Positions 7,736-17,659 of a DNA stretch of 22,844 bases are shown in pieces. Made by a program: the position numbers and the translations under genes. Origin of the DNA: Chara braunii (Eukaryota > Streptophyta > Charophyceae > Charales > Characeae); assembly GCA_003427395.1 (NCBI GenBank), contig BFEA01000078.1, forward strand, positions 628,572 through 651,415. The letters are read 5' to 3'. A model generated the notes under the pieces. The model saw nothing but the letters and a program-made list of their open reading frames with translations, made no database searches and had not been told where the DNA came from. Every line of letters begins with the position of its first letter. Positions within the stretch are counted from its first letter, which is position 1.

Positions 7736-8026
7736 TATGTCTTATGTAAGAGGGAAATAAGGGTTCAAGGACTTAAGAGATTCATAAACTATCGATATAG
7801 AATGAACTTGGGATGGTGAGAGTACTTACATTCTTGGTTTGGTTTGCATGCTACTGAGTGGGATGGCTAGTTTGTTTGGGTTTAGTATTATAGGTAGTGG
7901 CCTTAGTTGCTCGCCACGTGCTAGAGTCATAGGAGTTAGTGTCAATTTCTGCATTTTCTGTAATAACTTTTTTTACTTAGGTCAATTCTTGCATTTTCTA
8001 AATTTTTTTCTTATAACTTGGCTTTG

Positions 8027-8540
8027 TATAAATCTTGGCAAGCGACCTTCTCTACGGGAAGCGCTGCCGAAATTTCTACAAATCCAAAGAGTTAGTTGAA
8101 TTTTGATTTGTGAAAAGTTTGATTTTGTTTTTTCTTTTATATAACTTAGTTAAAATCTGGGAAGTCTCCCTTTCTAAAGGGAGTTAGACAAAATGAAACT
8201 TTGGGAAGTCAAAGTCACTTTTAAATTCTGGACTTAGCCTTGTACAAATTTTGGAATAACACTTTTCCAGAGGAAGTGCTGCCGAAATTTCTGCAAAACT
8301 AAGGGATTAGTTGAATCTTGTCTAAATTGAACTCAAGTTTTCTTTTGAGTTCATATCTGACTTAGTATAAATCTGGGAAGTCTCCCTTTCTAAAGGGAGT
8401 GTTGCTCAAATTTCTACCTATTCAGGGAGCTAGACAAAATTTGACTTTCCAGAGTCAGAGATTATTTCTGTTTTTCATATTTGAGCTTATTTAAATTCTG
8501 GAAAGACACTTTACCTACAGCAAGTGCTGCCAAAATTTTT
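8027..8540 (+). repeat. Hairpin family III: nested hairpin repeats (5' LTR)
   Basis: Five units of roughly 50 bp share the frame AAATYYKGG ... GCTGCCRAAATTT, whose ends can pair, around an inner hairpin that differs per unit: CTCCCTTT/AAAGGGAG (8166-8183 and 8382-8399), CACTT/AAGTG (8260-8278), CTTC/GAAG (unit 1). Unit 2 is truncated here relative to the 3' LTR. An extra perfect hairpin GAACTCAA/TTGAGTTC (8329-8352) lies between units 3 and 4. Confidence 0.8.
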
Positions 8541-9208
8541 TTAATTTAGAGGAGATAGATATATTTTGACAGGTGGCGATCGAGACGATCCGCCTTGAAT
8601 AGGGCAAATTCTGCAGTTGGTCTACCTTTGCTTAGACACTGGCTTAGAGGTAGACCTAGGCCTAGCTTATAGGAATATTTTGAGTGAGAATATGTTATGA
8701 AGTTGTATTTTCCATGTGCTTATGATTTTAGTCTGGGGCATTGACCTGTCATGTGTTACAGGTCCTCTTAATCGTTTGATTCAACTTCATGACTAGATTC
8801 AGCTTAATCCTACAAGGATCGCATTTTGTTATCACTGATAACAGGTCGGTTGCCGATTCGCCGGCTTACGATTCAACTCCAATTCACTCGTGCCACTCAA
8901 CCTAAAGGTTTTAGCCTTGTGATTGAACTGTTTTATTGTGTTTTCACCCGGACTTTATTGAATGGTCATCTAACAAAAGTACTGAGTATTTATTTAAGAG
9001 TTGCACGAGTGAGGCTTGTATGACTAAAGCAAGGGGTATGAGTGCAAGGAATGGTTGAAGTTGACCTCCTGTAGTGTATGGACTTCTGGTTGAATCTTTG
9101 ATGTGATTGCAGGTGCGTTTGTGGTTCCGACTCTGGATGTGATTGTCTGCGATAACATACATATATGGTCGGGAGGAGCCCCGCTGTGACTGTGAGAAGT
9201 GATCGTCC

Positions 9209-9216
9209 TATAAAAT
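9209..9216 (+). promoter_or_regulatory. TATA-like box in the 5' LTR
   Basis: TATAAAAT in an otherwise moderate-GC context about 1.1 kb before the LTR end, conserved at 21474-21481 in the 3' LTR. It is a candidate Pol II promoter only; no start site can be read from sequence alone. Confidence 0.25.
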
Positions 9217-10301
9217 CAACCCTTATATATTTATGAGTGCCCTAAGTGTTTGAAAGGCCACTATGATCGTGCGCAAGGGTTAACCAGATTCTGTCCTGAG
9301 AGAAAAGGGGAATTCTCTTTTTACCTTTGTTTTTTTAAGTTTTTATAGTTGGACGTTGTAGTCCGTGGCATCCGTCAAAGTGAAACCCCTTGACTTTAGT
9401 CCGGGCCCGGAGTGAAACTCATCTCCATGGCTGAAAGAAACGACTGCCACCACAGGTATAGACTTGTGTACCACCCACTCTACACAGAGTGCAGAAAAGG
9501 GTGTGTGGTCTTCAACCGCGCATGGCGGTTGTCCAGCGTCGAGAGATTAACCCTCAAGGCGCGTGTCAGCCGACACTTGAGAGTCGAACGCGACCCTTGA
9601 GATTAACGAGTATGGGTACTACATGGTACGCCATCATTGCGACTGCTTGCGTAGGTTTGCACTGCGAGTCGATATGAGTTAGCCCTGCAGCTGCGCGATT
9701 TTATACTAAGTCTCGTGCGTGACGCTTATTCGATTTTCGCATCGGAAATTTATGGGATGACTACCGAGGGGCTAGGAGCGTTGTCGCGTTGTTTTGTGTT
9801 GTGTCGTTTCGTGTGTGTGTGTGTGTTGAGGTTGTTAGAGTGGTGTGCGAGTGGTGTGTGTGGGATGCGTCCTAGTCGACCGACGTCAAATCGCGCTTGG
9901 GACTTCAACCCCCCAAGCTGTCGGTTCGTGTGCGGTTTCGATAGCGGCGTATTACCACGCGTACCCCCTATGCTACAGTGAACGAGAAACGCCCTCGGCT
10001 GGTCCACCTCTGCGATTGCAACTGATTAGCTTTCATACTGTGGACTGGTAGCTCGGCGGGGATACTCCCACCGAAGGGAGGTGACAACTCCCGTAAGGTG
10101 TAGGTAAATCGTGCCTCGCGTAGGCCCTATCCTGTCGTAGGGGCTCACGAGAGGTATGGCTGGCGCACTCGGCCGCAGCGGCTTAAGGAAGCTGCACATG
10201 TATTATCTGCGATGGAGGACTTAAAACCAACTCCTGCGTGACGCGGCCGGGAGGGTCCTGCGCTGCCCTGGTGCAGTGTCAGACCGATGCGCTCGACAAG
10301 G

Positions 10302-10320
10302 TGGCGTTGTTGCCGGGGAT
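10302..10320 (+). promoter_or_regulatory. Primer binding site, tRNA-Asp type
   Basis: TGGCGTTGTTGCCGGGGAT begins three bases after the 5' LTR. It differs from the complement of the 3' end of plant tRNA-Asp(GUC) (TGGCGCCGTTGCCGGGG) at two adjacent C-to-T transitions. The PBS independently confirms the LTR boundary and element orientation. Confidence 0.85.
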
Positions 10321-10342
10321 AACGGTTGTCTACCGTTGTCCC
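10316..10342 (+). other. Hairpin overlapping the PBS 3' end
   Basis: GGGATAACGGT (10316-10326) pairs with ACCGTTGTCCC (10332-10342) with one G-U wobble and a 5-base loop. Five of its left-arm bases are also PBS bases, so primer annealing and hairpin formation would compete in the RNA. Confidence 0.65.
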
Positions 10343-11694
10343 TGGTAGAACGACATCCGGGTAATATTGGAAGTGAGAGAATAGGCAAATAAGAAGTTTT
10401 TGTTGGATTGTATGAGTGAATTGTCAATATCATGATCATCGTTGGAGATGTTGCAAGACTAAGAAGTCCTAAAGATCGAGCCTAGATTTGAGGCTGGATG
10501 ATGACTTAGGCGAGGTGACCGCTTCTGCTTTACTGATTGGTTTGGATGGAACGGTTGGTTACAGGCGATGTTAGATAAGGCATGAAGTGAGAGTTGATTA
10601 CGTGACTTGGTTATGGTTTAAACGATCGGGTTTTGATTGACGCGGTATGAGTGGCTCAAGAGGGATATGTGTTTTGTTTATGTGTTCAGGAGCCCTGACT
10701 GGCATAACGATAGCTGAAATTGATAACCCTTCTGATCAGATGGCCGACAGATTGGGACGATGTTTTGCGTACTTGACGCGATTAAGGTTAAGCGTGGCTA
10801 TTGCGAGAGTCAGACCTATGGTGTACCCTTTCTGACTACCATAAGAGTCATCTGAATGGTTGGGAAAGCCTCGTAATACGGTTGCAGTAGAATGGAGCTA
10901 AGGATGAGTGAGATAATATTCCTCTATTAAGAGCTGAAGGTATAGACCCTCTCCTAGGTGGCAAGTTAGAAGTCTTCTGTGCGCCTTGAGGAGAAGTAGG
11001 TTAAGGAAAGTTGAAGGATATTACTTGCATCGACTTACATGTTTGAATTTGGATTATAAGCGGATGTTCTGCTACGGGGCATAGCGAGTCTGGGTGATAC
11101 CTTCTTTTCATAAATGACATCTAATCCTAGAGGGAGTTGGAGCAGCAATGAAAGAGCTAACATTTATACTAATTTGCGCACCTTTAATGGAGTGGTAGGT
11201 AGTAATTGATGTTAGCCAGCCTAGGTTATGTCTAAATGTAAAGGCATATTTTTAAGTAGATATCCTAGGTTATGTCTAAGTATGTGAGGATACGTGGCTG
11301 AGTAGATATCCTGTTTAAGGGTATTTCGTGTGGAATACTGTATCGGGATTATATTTGGGATCTTATCAGTCTGTAAACGTTTATATGAATGTCTCCAGTC
11401 CAGCACTTGGCTCGTGGTTGGCCACTAAGTCTGTATGACTAGATCGCTCTTCCCAGAGGAGCAGGGACAGTCAGTCTAATAACGAAAGGCTCATGCTGGA
11501 CGTTTGTCTGTGATGGGCAGAACCTAGACAAAGCAAAGGCAACTCAGGATGCCTTATGCACGGGAAGACCCGCGTATGCTCGGGCCAGTTGAGAAAGAGG
11601 AGGGCTCAAGGTGTCTTTACCTAGGCGGGTTAGAGCAGGAGAGTACTTCTCGTCATGGTAAGGCATACTGATGAACACGGACGTCTTTGTCTAG
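10343..11694 (+). other. Untranslated leader of the retroelement interior
   Basis: About 1.35 kb with frequent stops in all frames and no recognisable domain. It contains a short tandem duplication (11220-11308). It is probably leader RNA with packaging signals, by analogy with other LTR elements. Confidence 0.5.
11220..11308 (+). repeat. Two-copy 44-bp tandem repeat
   Basis: CCTAGGTTATGTCTAA at 11220 recurs at 11264, and each unit ends with AGTAGATATCC. Middle parts have diverged. Confidence 0.75.
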
Positions 11695-11739
11695 ATCGAG
11701 TCTGGGTTCGATGATCAGCAGGAATGCGCAATCATAAGC

Positions 11740-12222
11740 GTGACCCTGTATGCCTCAGCCACGTTTTGGGTCGAGCATGGGATAGAGTTGGTGCTTGAGC
11801 ACGGAAGCCTGCTCGCTAAGCCTCTGAGGATAGCCGAGGCAGCCGCAGCAAAATGGGCGAGGGAAGTGTCCCGTGACGGGAAAGAGCGAGTACTAACCCG
11901 TGTAGAGGTTAAGTGCGCTGGAGAGTTCGCGCTTCCGTCTGCTCCGCTACGAGTCACCCTGCCTAACTTCCTCATAGAGAAGAGCTTTGGTGGGCCAGCA
12001 AGGGTAGAAGTGGCAGCCGAAGCCGTTATGAGGACGCGAGACTGGGAGTATGGACGATATACATATGAATTGATATATGGTCTGTGCTTAGATCCGAAAT
12101 TCTCACCTCCTAGTAGGTGGCTCAGGAACACGGCCAATATGGTCGACGTATATGCCATTTCATATGATCCAAATGAGAAAATTGAAGACTGGGATGGGCT
12201 ACGCGCAGCAGTGGGCCGATAG
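11740..12222 (+). CDS. Unrecognised ORF upstream of gag
   Basis: An open frame of 160 codons if GTG at 11740 is counted, or 176 codons stop-to-stop from 11695. There is no in-frame ATG near its start, so it either needs splicing, a non-AUG start or frameshifting, or its start has been lost. The predicted product is about 18 kDa, mixed charge, with an alanine-rich helix-prone stretch (AEAAAAKWA), a Y/W-rich segment (WEYGRYTYELIYG) and an acidic end (YDPNEKIEDW). I see no zinc finger, signal peptide or transmembrane segment. It ends 178 bp before the gag-like ORF, on the same strand. Ogre-type plant elements also carry an extra ORF ahead of gag, but I cannot show homology. The long frame in mixed-composition DNA is suggestive, not proof, of coding. 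Confidence 0.45.
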   Translation: MTLYASATFWVEHGIELVLEHGSLLAKPLRIAEAAAAKWAREVSRDGKERVLTRVEVKCAGEFALPSAPLRVTLPNFLIEKSFGGPARVEVAAEAVMRTRDWEYGRYTYELIYGLCLDPKFSPPSRWLRNTANMVDVYAISYDPNEKIEDWDGLRAAVGR

Positions 12223-12400
12223 AAGGGGCCTTTTACCGTCTGACTAAAGTGTTATCCTTAAGACTTGACTATAGGTCTTTAACTACCTACTGCCGTAGTG
12301 ATTACTATTGTCTGCTTAGGATTAGCCTTGAGAAACCCTGCCTGTATACGATGTATATGGTTAGTAGTATTGTGAAGGCAAGTGTACAGATGAGACTAGC

Positions 12401-13492
12401 ATGATAGACTCTATATTTTCCGACGCGCGACTCTCATCGGGCCTCAACCCGGACTGGGAGCAGGACAACATGCCCAAGGTTGAGATCGGTCTCTTCGACG
12501 GTAACCATGTCTCTAACTTCCTTAGCAAGTTTGTGCAGATAGCAGTCCAGTGTGAGTGGAATGAGGAGCATATGTTAAAAGAGGTTATAAGGTATATCCA
12601 TGTTGACCTACAGGAGGATGTCGATGGAGTGATCAGGAAGGCAAGGTTATCATGGAAGAAGTTTTATGATGGCATGAGGAATAAGTACCGATTGGGAGAG
12701 GAACAGTTGACCAGAGAGGACCTCGAGAAGTTGGATCGATATGACTACAAGTCAGTGAGGCATTTTTTGGTGGAGTATGAGCGTGCTTCCCACAAGGTTT
12801 GGGAACTATCGGAACATGACCGGTGCTTTTTCTTCCTTATGCATTTTACGGGTGAAGAGCAGCGGGACCTGATCCACGGGACGGGAGGATTTATATGGGA
12901 TAAGATACGAGATAATTTTGTGGGAGAAGATTTTGATCAATACCTTTGCCACATCCTACGCGAAGCCAGAAGAAGGAAGGCGTTAAGAGACTATGAAAGG
13001 GATGAGGCTGGCAACAAGACAGATGGATTGGCGGCTGACACCTCCGAAGGCGTGGAAGATGAGCCTCGGAAGGATGGTAAGGCGAGCGAGTGGAATCATA
13101 GGTGGGGTGAAGGGAGAAAACGTGAGTCACCTGCCAAAAAAGAAGAGGTGCAGAATAAGGCAAAGAATGTTGTGATCCCTACTTGCGAGAGGACGACTGA
13201 CATTCCAAGCAGGAAAGGGCAAGAAAGGCGAGAAAGCCAGGAAGAAGCTGGGGTAGCCCAACCTCCCGCGACACTTGATCCAAGGAGGGAAAGTAGTGAC
13301 AAGAAGATGGTATCAGCTTCTAGTTGGGCAAGCCGAAAAAGTAAGAGGCGGCGAGAGCAGTGGTTGAGGATTGTGTGTAATTACTGTGGAAAGACGGGCC
13401 ATACGCTTCGCAGGTGTAAGGAGGCGAGACGAGCTCGCAGGGAAGAAAAGGAAGGGAATGATATGGGAAGAGACGCGACCGGCCCGATATAG
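12401..13492 (+). CDS. gag: Gag-like protein with CCHC zinc knuckle
   Basis: A 363-codon ORF from ATG to stop. Residues ~24-200 look like a retrotransposon capsid domain: KVEIGLFDGNHVSNFLSKF at 26-44 (the familiar 'FDG.. ..FL..F' opening), then alternating charged helices with W85/F88, W134 and W166. Residues 200-320 are a highly charged, disordered, K/R/E-rich linker. A retroviral-type zinc knuckle CX2CX4HX4C lies at C326-C329-H334-C339, in a basic tail (RRREQ, ARRARREEK), consistent with nucleocapsid RNA binding. The frame stops without entering a protease or polymerase; no D(T/S)G protease or YxDD motif follows. A short upstream frame (ATG at 12390) overlaps the start codon region. The protein would build cytoplasmic virus-like particles. 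Superfamily is probably Ty3-type from the PBS and knuckle, but this is inference. Confidence 0.88.
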   Translation: MIDSIFSDARLSSGLNPDWEQDNMPKVEIGLFDGNHVSNFLSKFVQIAVQCEWNEEHMLKEVIRYIHVDLQEDVDGVIRKARLSWKKFYDGMRNKYRLGEEQLTREDLEKLDRYDYKSVRHFLVEYERASHKVWELSEHDRCFFFLMHFTGEEQRDLIHGTGGFIWDKIRDNFVGEDFDQYLCHILREARRRKALRDYERDEAGNKTDGLAADTSEGVEDEPRKDGKASEWNHRWGEGRKRESPAKKEEVQNKAKNVVIPTCERTTDIPSRKGQERRESQEEAGVAQPPATLDPRRESSDKKMVSASSWASRKSKRRREQWLRIVCNYCGKTGHTLRRCKEARRARREEKEGNDMGRDATGPI

Positions 13493-14315
13493 TCTAGGCT
13501 CAGCTGAAAGGTAGAGGCATTGAGTCCAGACGACTTAGACAATGGGAGTTGATTGCGAGAGAGGGAAAACAAATTGGAGGGGAACTCTCGCAATAATGGT
13601 CCTGTAAGGTAACTGGGATTGTAGATAGGAGTAAAGCTCAACCATAAAGGTAAAGTCAGGAGGAAATAGTGAGTAGGGACTGGTTCGCCTATACGTCAGT
13701 AGGAATGAGGTTTCCTGTGCATAGGGACTGAGCTAGATATGTGCATACTAAGGCGTAGCCACGACTAGCTTGTCCATGTGGACATCTGCAGATTGTAGTA
13801 TTGGACGAATCTTTTCCTACTTTTTTTGGGTGTGATTTAGATAGTTGTATCCAGATGTGTGTAATGTTGGCGTGTTGGGATAAAATCGCGTGCTTTGAGG
13901 TTTTGTGTATGATGGGATATATTTTGAGGTACTCGTGTGTTCGAGACATGGGCTACTAAGCTGGGTAGGACGTGAGGGCTATGTACCTATGTTATTTTCG
14001 AAAGAGACCTTTTATCCTGGTGTACATATTAAGTTGAGACCCTATGAACCTTGGTTTATGTGACGATCACTATCACTCTCACGCGGGTGGTTTTATCCTG
14101 ATGAATATTGGCTTGTGTAAAAGATGTGTGAATGTGTGACATGTAAAGCTGCCTACTCCTCGGTATACTGGTGCGACCTGCCTACGGGCAGCTGATAGGG
14201 CGGAGTATAAGGGGAGGAAGTGCAGCCTGTTTGTGAAAAGTTGTGAGGATTTTTAGGAGATTTATGAGTCCATGAGACTCGAATGCTTCACCATGCCGGT
14301 TGCTGATTGCTTGAG

Positions 14316-14530
14316 TGTTTGGTTTTGTGACGAGACCCCACGTGACTTCGAGAGAGGGGGTGTTTGGTTTTGTGACGAGACCCCGCGTGATTTTTGGGAG
14401 AGGGGGTATTTTGTTCTGTAGTGAGACCCCTCGTGATTTTGAGAGAGGGGGTGTTTAGCTCCATGGTGAGAGCCCCTTGGATTTTGAAAAAAGGGATGTT
14501 CTATTGTTGGAAGACTCCCCTTCAAAGGTG
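14316..14530 (+). repeat. 45-bp minisatellite, about five units
   Basis: Unit starts at 14316, 14361, 14407, 14452 and 14497 (period 45-46). The consensus carries TGTTTGGTTTTGTGACGAG, then ACCCC.CGTGATTT and GAGAGAGGGGG. Divergence rises toward the last unit. A related isolated unit with TTGTTGGAAGACTC lies near 14990. Confidence 0.85.
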
Positions 14531-15213
14531 AGTAAACTGATTCATGGCATAGTAGGTTGACTGATGAGTGATAAAGTCTGAAGAAAAGGGTCATGTTTGC
14601 CTGGAAGATTTGGGAAGAATTGTATCCTCGGCCAGAATCGACGGATTCCACCTTGTTGGTTCTCAGTTGTCGGTGAGGGCCGTCTTCAGCGGCCGGGAAA
14701 CCCGCCAGAATCATAAACCCCTCATGTCTTGGCCCTGGTTGTGAATCGCAAGTGGGTTTTGTGCGCGGCAGAAGAAGGAACGAACCGCCAGAATCAGCAG
14801 TCTTGTTTGCCAAGTCCCAAAAAAGACTCGTAAACGTGCCCTGCGGTAGGAAGACCCGCCGGCGTCAAGGACCCTTCACTAACCTTATTGGAGGCTGCAA
14901 ACGGTCATGTCAGCGACAGTGACTTCCATGACTGGAAACGTTTTATGGGTTAAGACCTTTTCAGATTTTTGGAAAGAGAGGCTGATATGGTTTTGTTGGA
15001 AGACTCATCTTCAAAATGAAGGTGTTTTAAATAGGTCCTGGGGAGGTTCATCCTAAGAAGAGGAGGGATAACTAAAGACCCAGTGATATGTTGGCGGTAT
15101 ACCGGTGGGTAAGTACAGATGGATGGAGGTTTTTGCCCCAAATTCTCAATTAATTGGATTTGTCCCTCCTTTCGTCAGCAACTTGGGTAATCTGATAGCT
15201 TTTCGATTTTGCG

Positions 15214-15231
15214 AAGCGACGGGCGTCGCTT
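15214..15231 (+). other. Hairpin at the expected polypurine tract position
   Basis: AAGCGAC (15214-15220) and GTCGCTT (15225-15231) are perfect 7-bp arms with a GGGC loop, ending 17 bp before the 3' LTR. The sequence directly before the LTR (GGTCCGGTAAGC) is not a polypurine tract. Confidence 0.6.
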
Positions 15232-16746
15232 AATATGGTCCGGTAAGCTGTCGGTGCGAATACCCTTACAAGGGTATCCGCCCTGGTTTGTGCAAGTGAC
15301 AAAAGTTAGTTCTGGTTCAAAGTTTAAGTATAACACGCTAGGCGCGGCTGTGTCTGTGATTACGTGGACAGGATGGTTGACTATAGCAGGGAATGCATGG
15401 CACACAGGTTTAAGGTGCGTGCGATTCTTTTCTATTATTAATCGTAAAGCCGACGAGGGCATCGGTCGTTTTGTTTAATGGTACTATTGATATTTATTTA
15501 TCTTTGATTAAGCAGGAACTTGGGATATTTTCTTTTATTTGGTACGTTGACCGAGGCGTGCGTACGTATGGAGGACGGCACCGACGACAGTATGACTTAT
15601 GAAGGCGTTCCGGTAGTATGGCTTGTCGCACAGTGTCCGTTTACTTGCGCGTCCGCCTGAGTTAGGCCCAGGTTCGAACGTAGTACTGTTGGTTACGGCG
15701 TCGGACTTTCGCCAAGGAGATTCGGGGATCGAGATCGAGCGGCGATGGCGCGGGAATATCAGAGTAGTACGAGAGCACCGAAGGGTTGAGGGTCCGGAGG
15801 AGCCATTCCCCTCAGCCTTGCCACTAGCGGCGTCAGGACGGAGTCAACGATTTTTTTTCCGAGTTTTTCTCTTGTTATTAATTGCTGCCGTTATTATTAA
15901 GTTATGTGTTTTGATTTTTGTGAGTAAGGCGTGACACCGGCCACGGGTGGCCTTCACGGCCGTTGGGGACCGTGAGAGCGCGCCTCCTTGGGTTGACTTG
16001 TGGGTGCTCGCGCGCTTGGGATGCCGACGGTTCGTGCTGGGGTTAGGAAGCGGTTAGGGCTTGAGTTGGTAGAGTGTGTTTAGGGAAAAAGGGGCCAGGA
16101 AATGCTGTTTTTCTATGGTGGGGCCGAGGTAACCCGTGATAGTATTTCGGGAAACTTCGTGGCAGCCACATCCGTGCTCAACCGTCCAATAAAGGGATAG
16201 GCGGGGGCATAGGTGTATTTCGTAGCCTCGGGTCAGCAGGTGGTTAGCCCGCGGAATGGGAGAAACTTCGGTAGCAGAGGCTCGCTCCATACCGCACAGG
16301 CTGCCTGTAGGACCCAGTTGTAGGGGCAAATGGCCTTGAGTCACTTAGTAGCCGGTCACCCTCGACTTTCTTGATTGGCCGGGGTTACTGAGCCATGGGC
16401 CGGCCTTGCGGAGGAGTGAGCGCTGCGCAGATGAACGCTGTCGAGGAGACAACACTGGTCGGATGAGCGATCGAAAGATGGAGGGAGTTCGGAAGAAGGC
16501 CGCTGCGCTGTTGCCGCATGCAGATCGTCTGCAACAGCTGGGAGTGGGCGCGAGAGGTTATTCAACTGGTCCCATAGCGGGTTTCCACTGAAATTTCCCT
16601 CGAGATAGAGGGGGCGATTGAGTATTTTCGATCGGCCGCAGCCCGGCGCAGTACCAGCCGCAGGGGAACGTGAAGGAAGAGAGCGACGAGGCGGGCACAG
16701 CGCTAGCAGTTAGGGGGTGCAATGGGTAACGGGGATGACAGAGGGA

Positions 16747-17398
16747 GATGAACCTAGCCCGGGTCTCCCCTCGAGTGCATTCAGAGTGATGGACGAAGTG
16801 GTGGACTGAAGACAGGGCGGAGTGAAGCAGAACGGGCCGAGGAGTGACGAACGGACCGGGGCGGAGGGTGCGCCGAGATGCATTCGGCAAAGCAGCGGAG
16901 CGACGGGCACTGAGGGGGAGTGGAACTCGAAGGTAAGAGGGTGAGCCCGGCCAGGGGTTGCGCGCCGGGTGCATACATGGAGGCAGTGCAGCTGGGGGAA
17001 GAGCCGGAGCAGCCACGGCAGACGGTGGGTGTGGAGGTAGGGATGAACCGGGATGCGGAAGTATGCCGGGTGCATGTGTGACGAAGGGACGATGGCAGAG
17101 TGAAAGAAACCTGGGCGCGGAGACAGCGCAGTGGAGTAAAGACGCTGAGGCAAGGGAGCGGACGCAGGCGCGGACTAAGCCGGAGGGAAAGTGAAAACGG
17201 GGAAATGAACCTGGCGCGGTTCCTCGCCAGGTGCGTGCAGCCAAGGAGATGAGGATGGCGAAGGAGGGAGCCGATAACATATCGCCGGGAGGCGGGCGGC
17301 GTTGAGCAGCTGCGGACGACGGGGAAGCAACAGAGAAGGTCGGGTGAGGGAGTGATAGTGGGAATGAACCTGGGCGCGTTCCCGCGCCAGGTTTATTC
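16747..17398 (+). repeat. Hairpin family I (GC-rich) in the 3' LTR
   Basis: Same modules and spacing as in the 5' LTR. The last module (17362-17398) has a longer inner stem here: CCTGGGCGCG against CGCGCCAGG, at the cost of one arm mismatch (GTTTATTC). Confidence 0.75.
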
Positions 17399-17616
17399 GC
17401 AAGAAATGAGTTATGGCGGAGGTTGAAAGTGCTTACCTCGCCCATTTCTCAATGGAAATGAGCGGGGAAAGAAGTAAGTAGGGGTTTTGACCCCGGGCGA
17501 ACGTGATTACGGAGTTAGTTTAGTTAACGAGTTAATAGCTAAGGAGGTGGCTAAAGATGGAGCTCCGCCGGGAAATGGCGGAGGTGAAAACGAAAGGAGG
17601 TGGGAGTAAAGAATTC

Positions 17617-17659
17617 GTACCTCACTCGATTCTCGAAGGATTCGAGCGAGGTGAGGTAC
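17617..17659 (+). other. Long hairpin in the 3' LTR
   Basis: Outer 9-bp arms GTACCTCAC and GTGAGGTAC are unchanged from the 5' LTR copy. One inner base differs (ATTCT for ATCCT), which leaves a possible wobble in RNA. Confidence 0.8.

Larger units (their letters stand above)
3200..10298 (+). repeat. 5' LTR, 7,099 bp
   Basis: Starts TGTCGGTGCG and ends GCTCGACA, giving a perfect 5-bp terminal inverted repeat TGTCG/CGACA. It is collinear with 15249-22576. In the first 100 aligned bases I count about 8 differences. It contains, in order, a GC-rich zone with hairpin family I (4708-5359), a long hairpin (5579-5621), hairpin family II (7233-7735), hairpin family III (8027-8540) and a 3' zone with a TATA-like box. 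Stretches 3200-4548, 5622-7230 and 8541-10298 hold no gene I can support. Long minus-strand frames around 4549-5406 look compositional. Confidence 0.93.
13493..15248 (+). other. Gene-free 3' interior, no pol
   Basis: About 1.75 kb between gag and the 3' LTR where pol would be expected. No protease, reverse transcriptase, RNase H, integrase or chromodomain motif is visible in short frames. It includes a 45-bp minisatellite (14316-14530), several dispersed CGCCAGAATC motifs (14630-14800) and a diverged minisatellite unit near 14965-15020. A 183-codon minus-strand frame at 14262-14813 is built on the minisatellite and is not supported as a gene. Confidence 0.6.

Noticed and set aside
14560-14590. 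CTGATGAGTG as a possible third hammerhead core
   Set aside because: No complementary stem II followed by GAAA, so it lacks the catalytic core. Other CTGATGA occurrences (about 6346, 11667, 14098) fail likewise.
14262-14813. 183-codon minus-strand ORF
   Set aside because: Its end is a translation of the 45-bp minisatellite (repeated SQNQT and LSKSRG peptides), and it lies opposite the element's transcription with no recognisable domain.
15056-15069. Purine run as the polypurine tract
   Set aside because: It lies about 180 bp upstream of the 3' LTR, whereas a functional PPT directly abuts the LTR.
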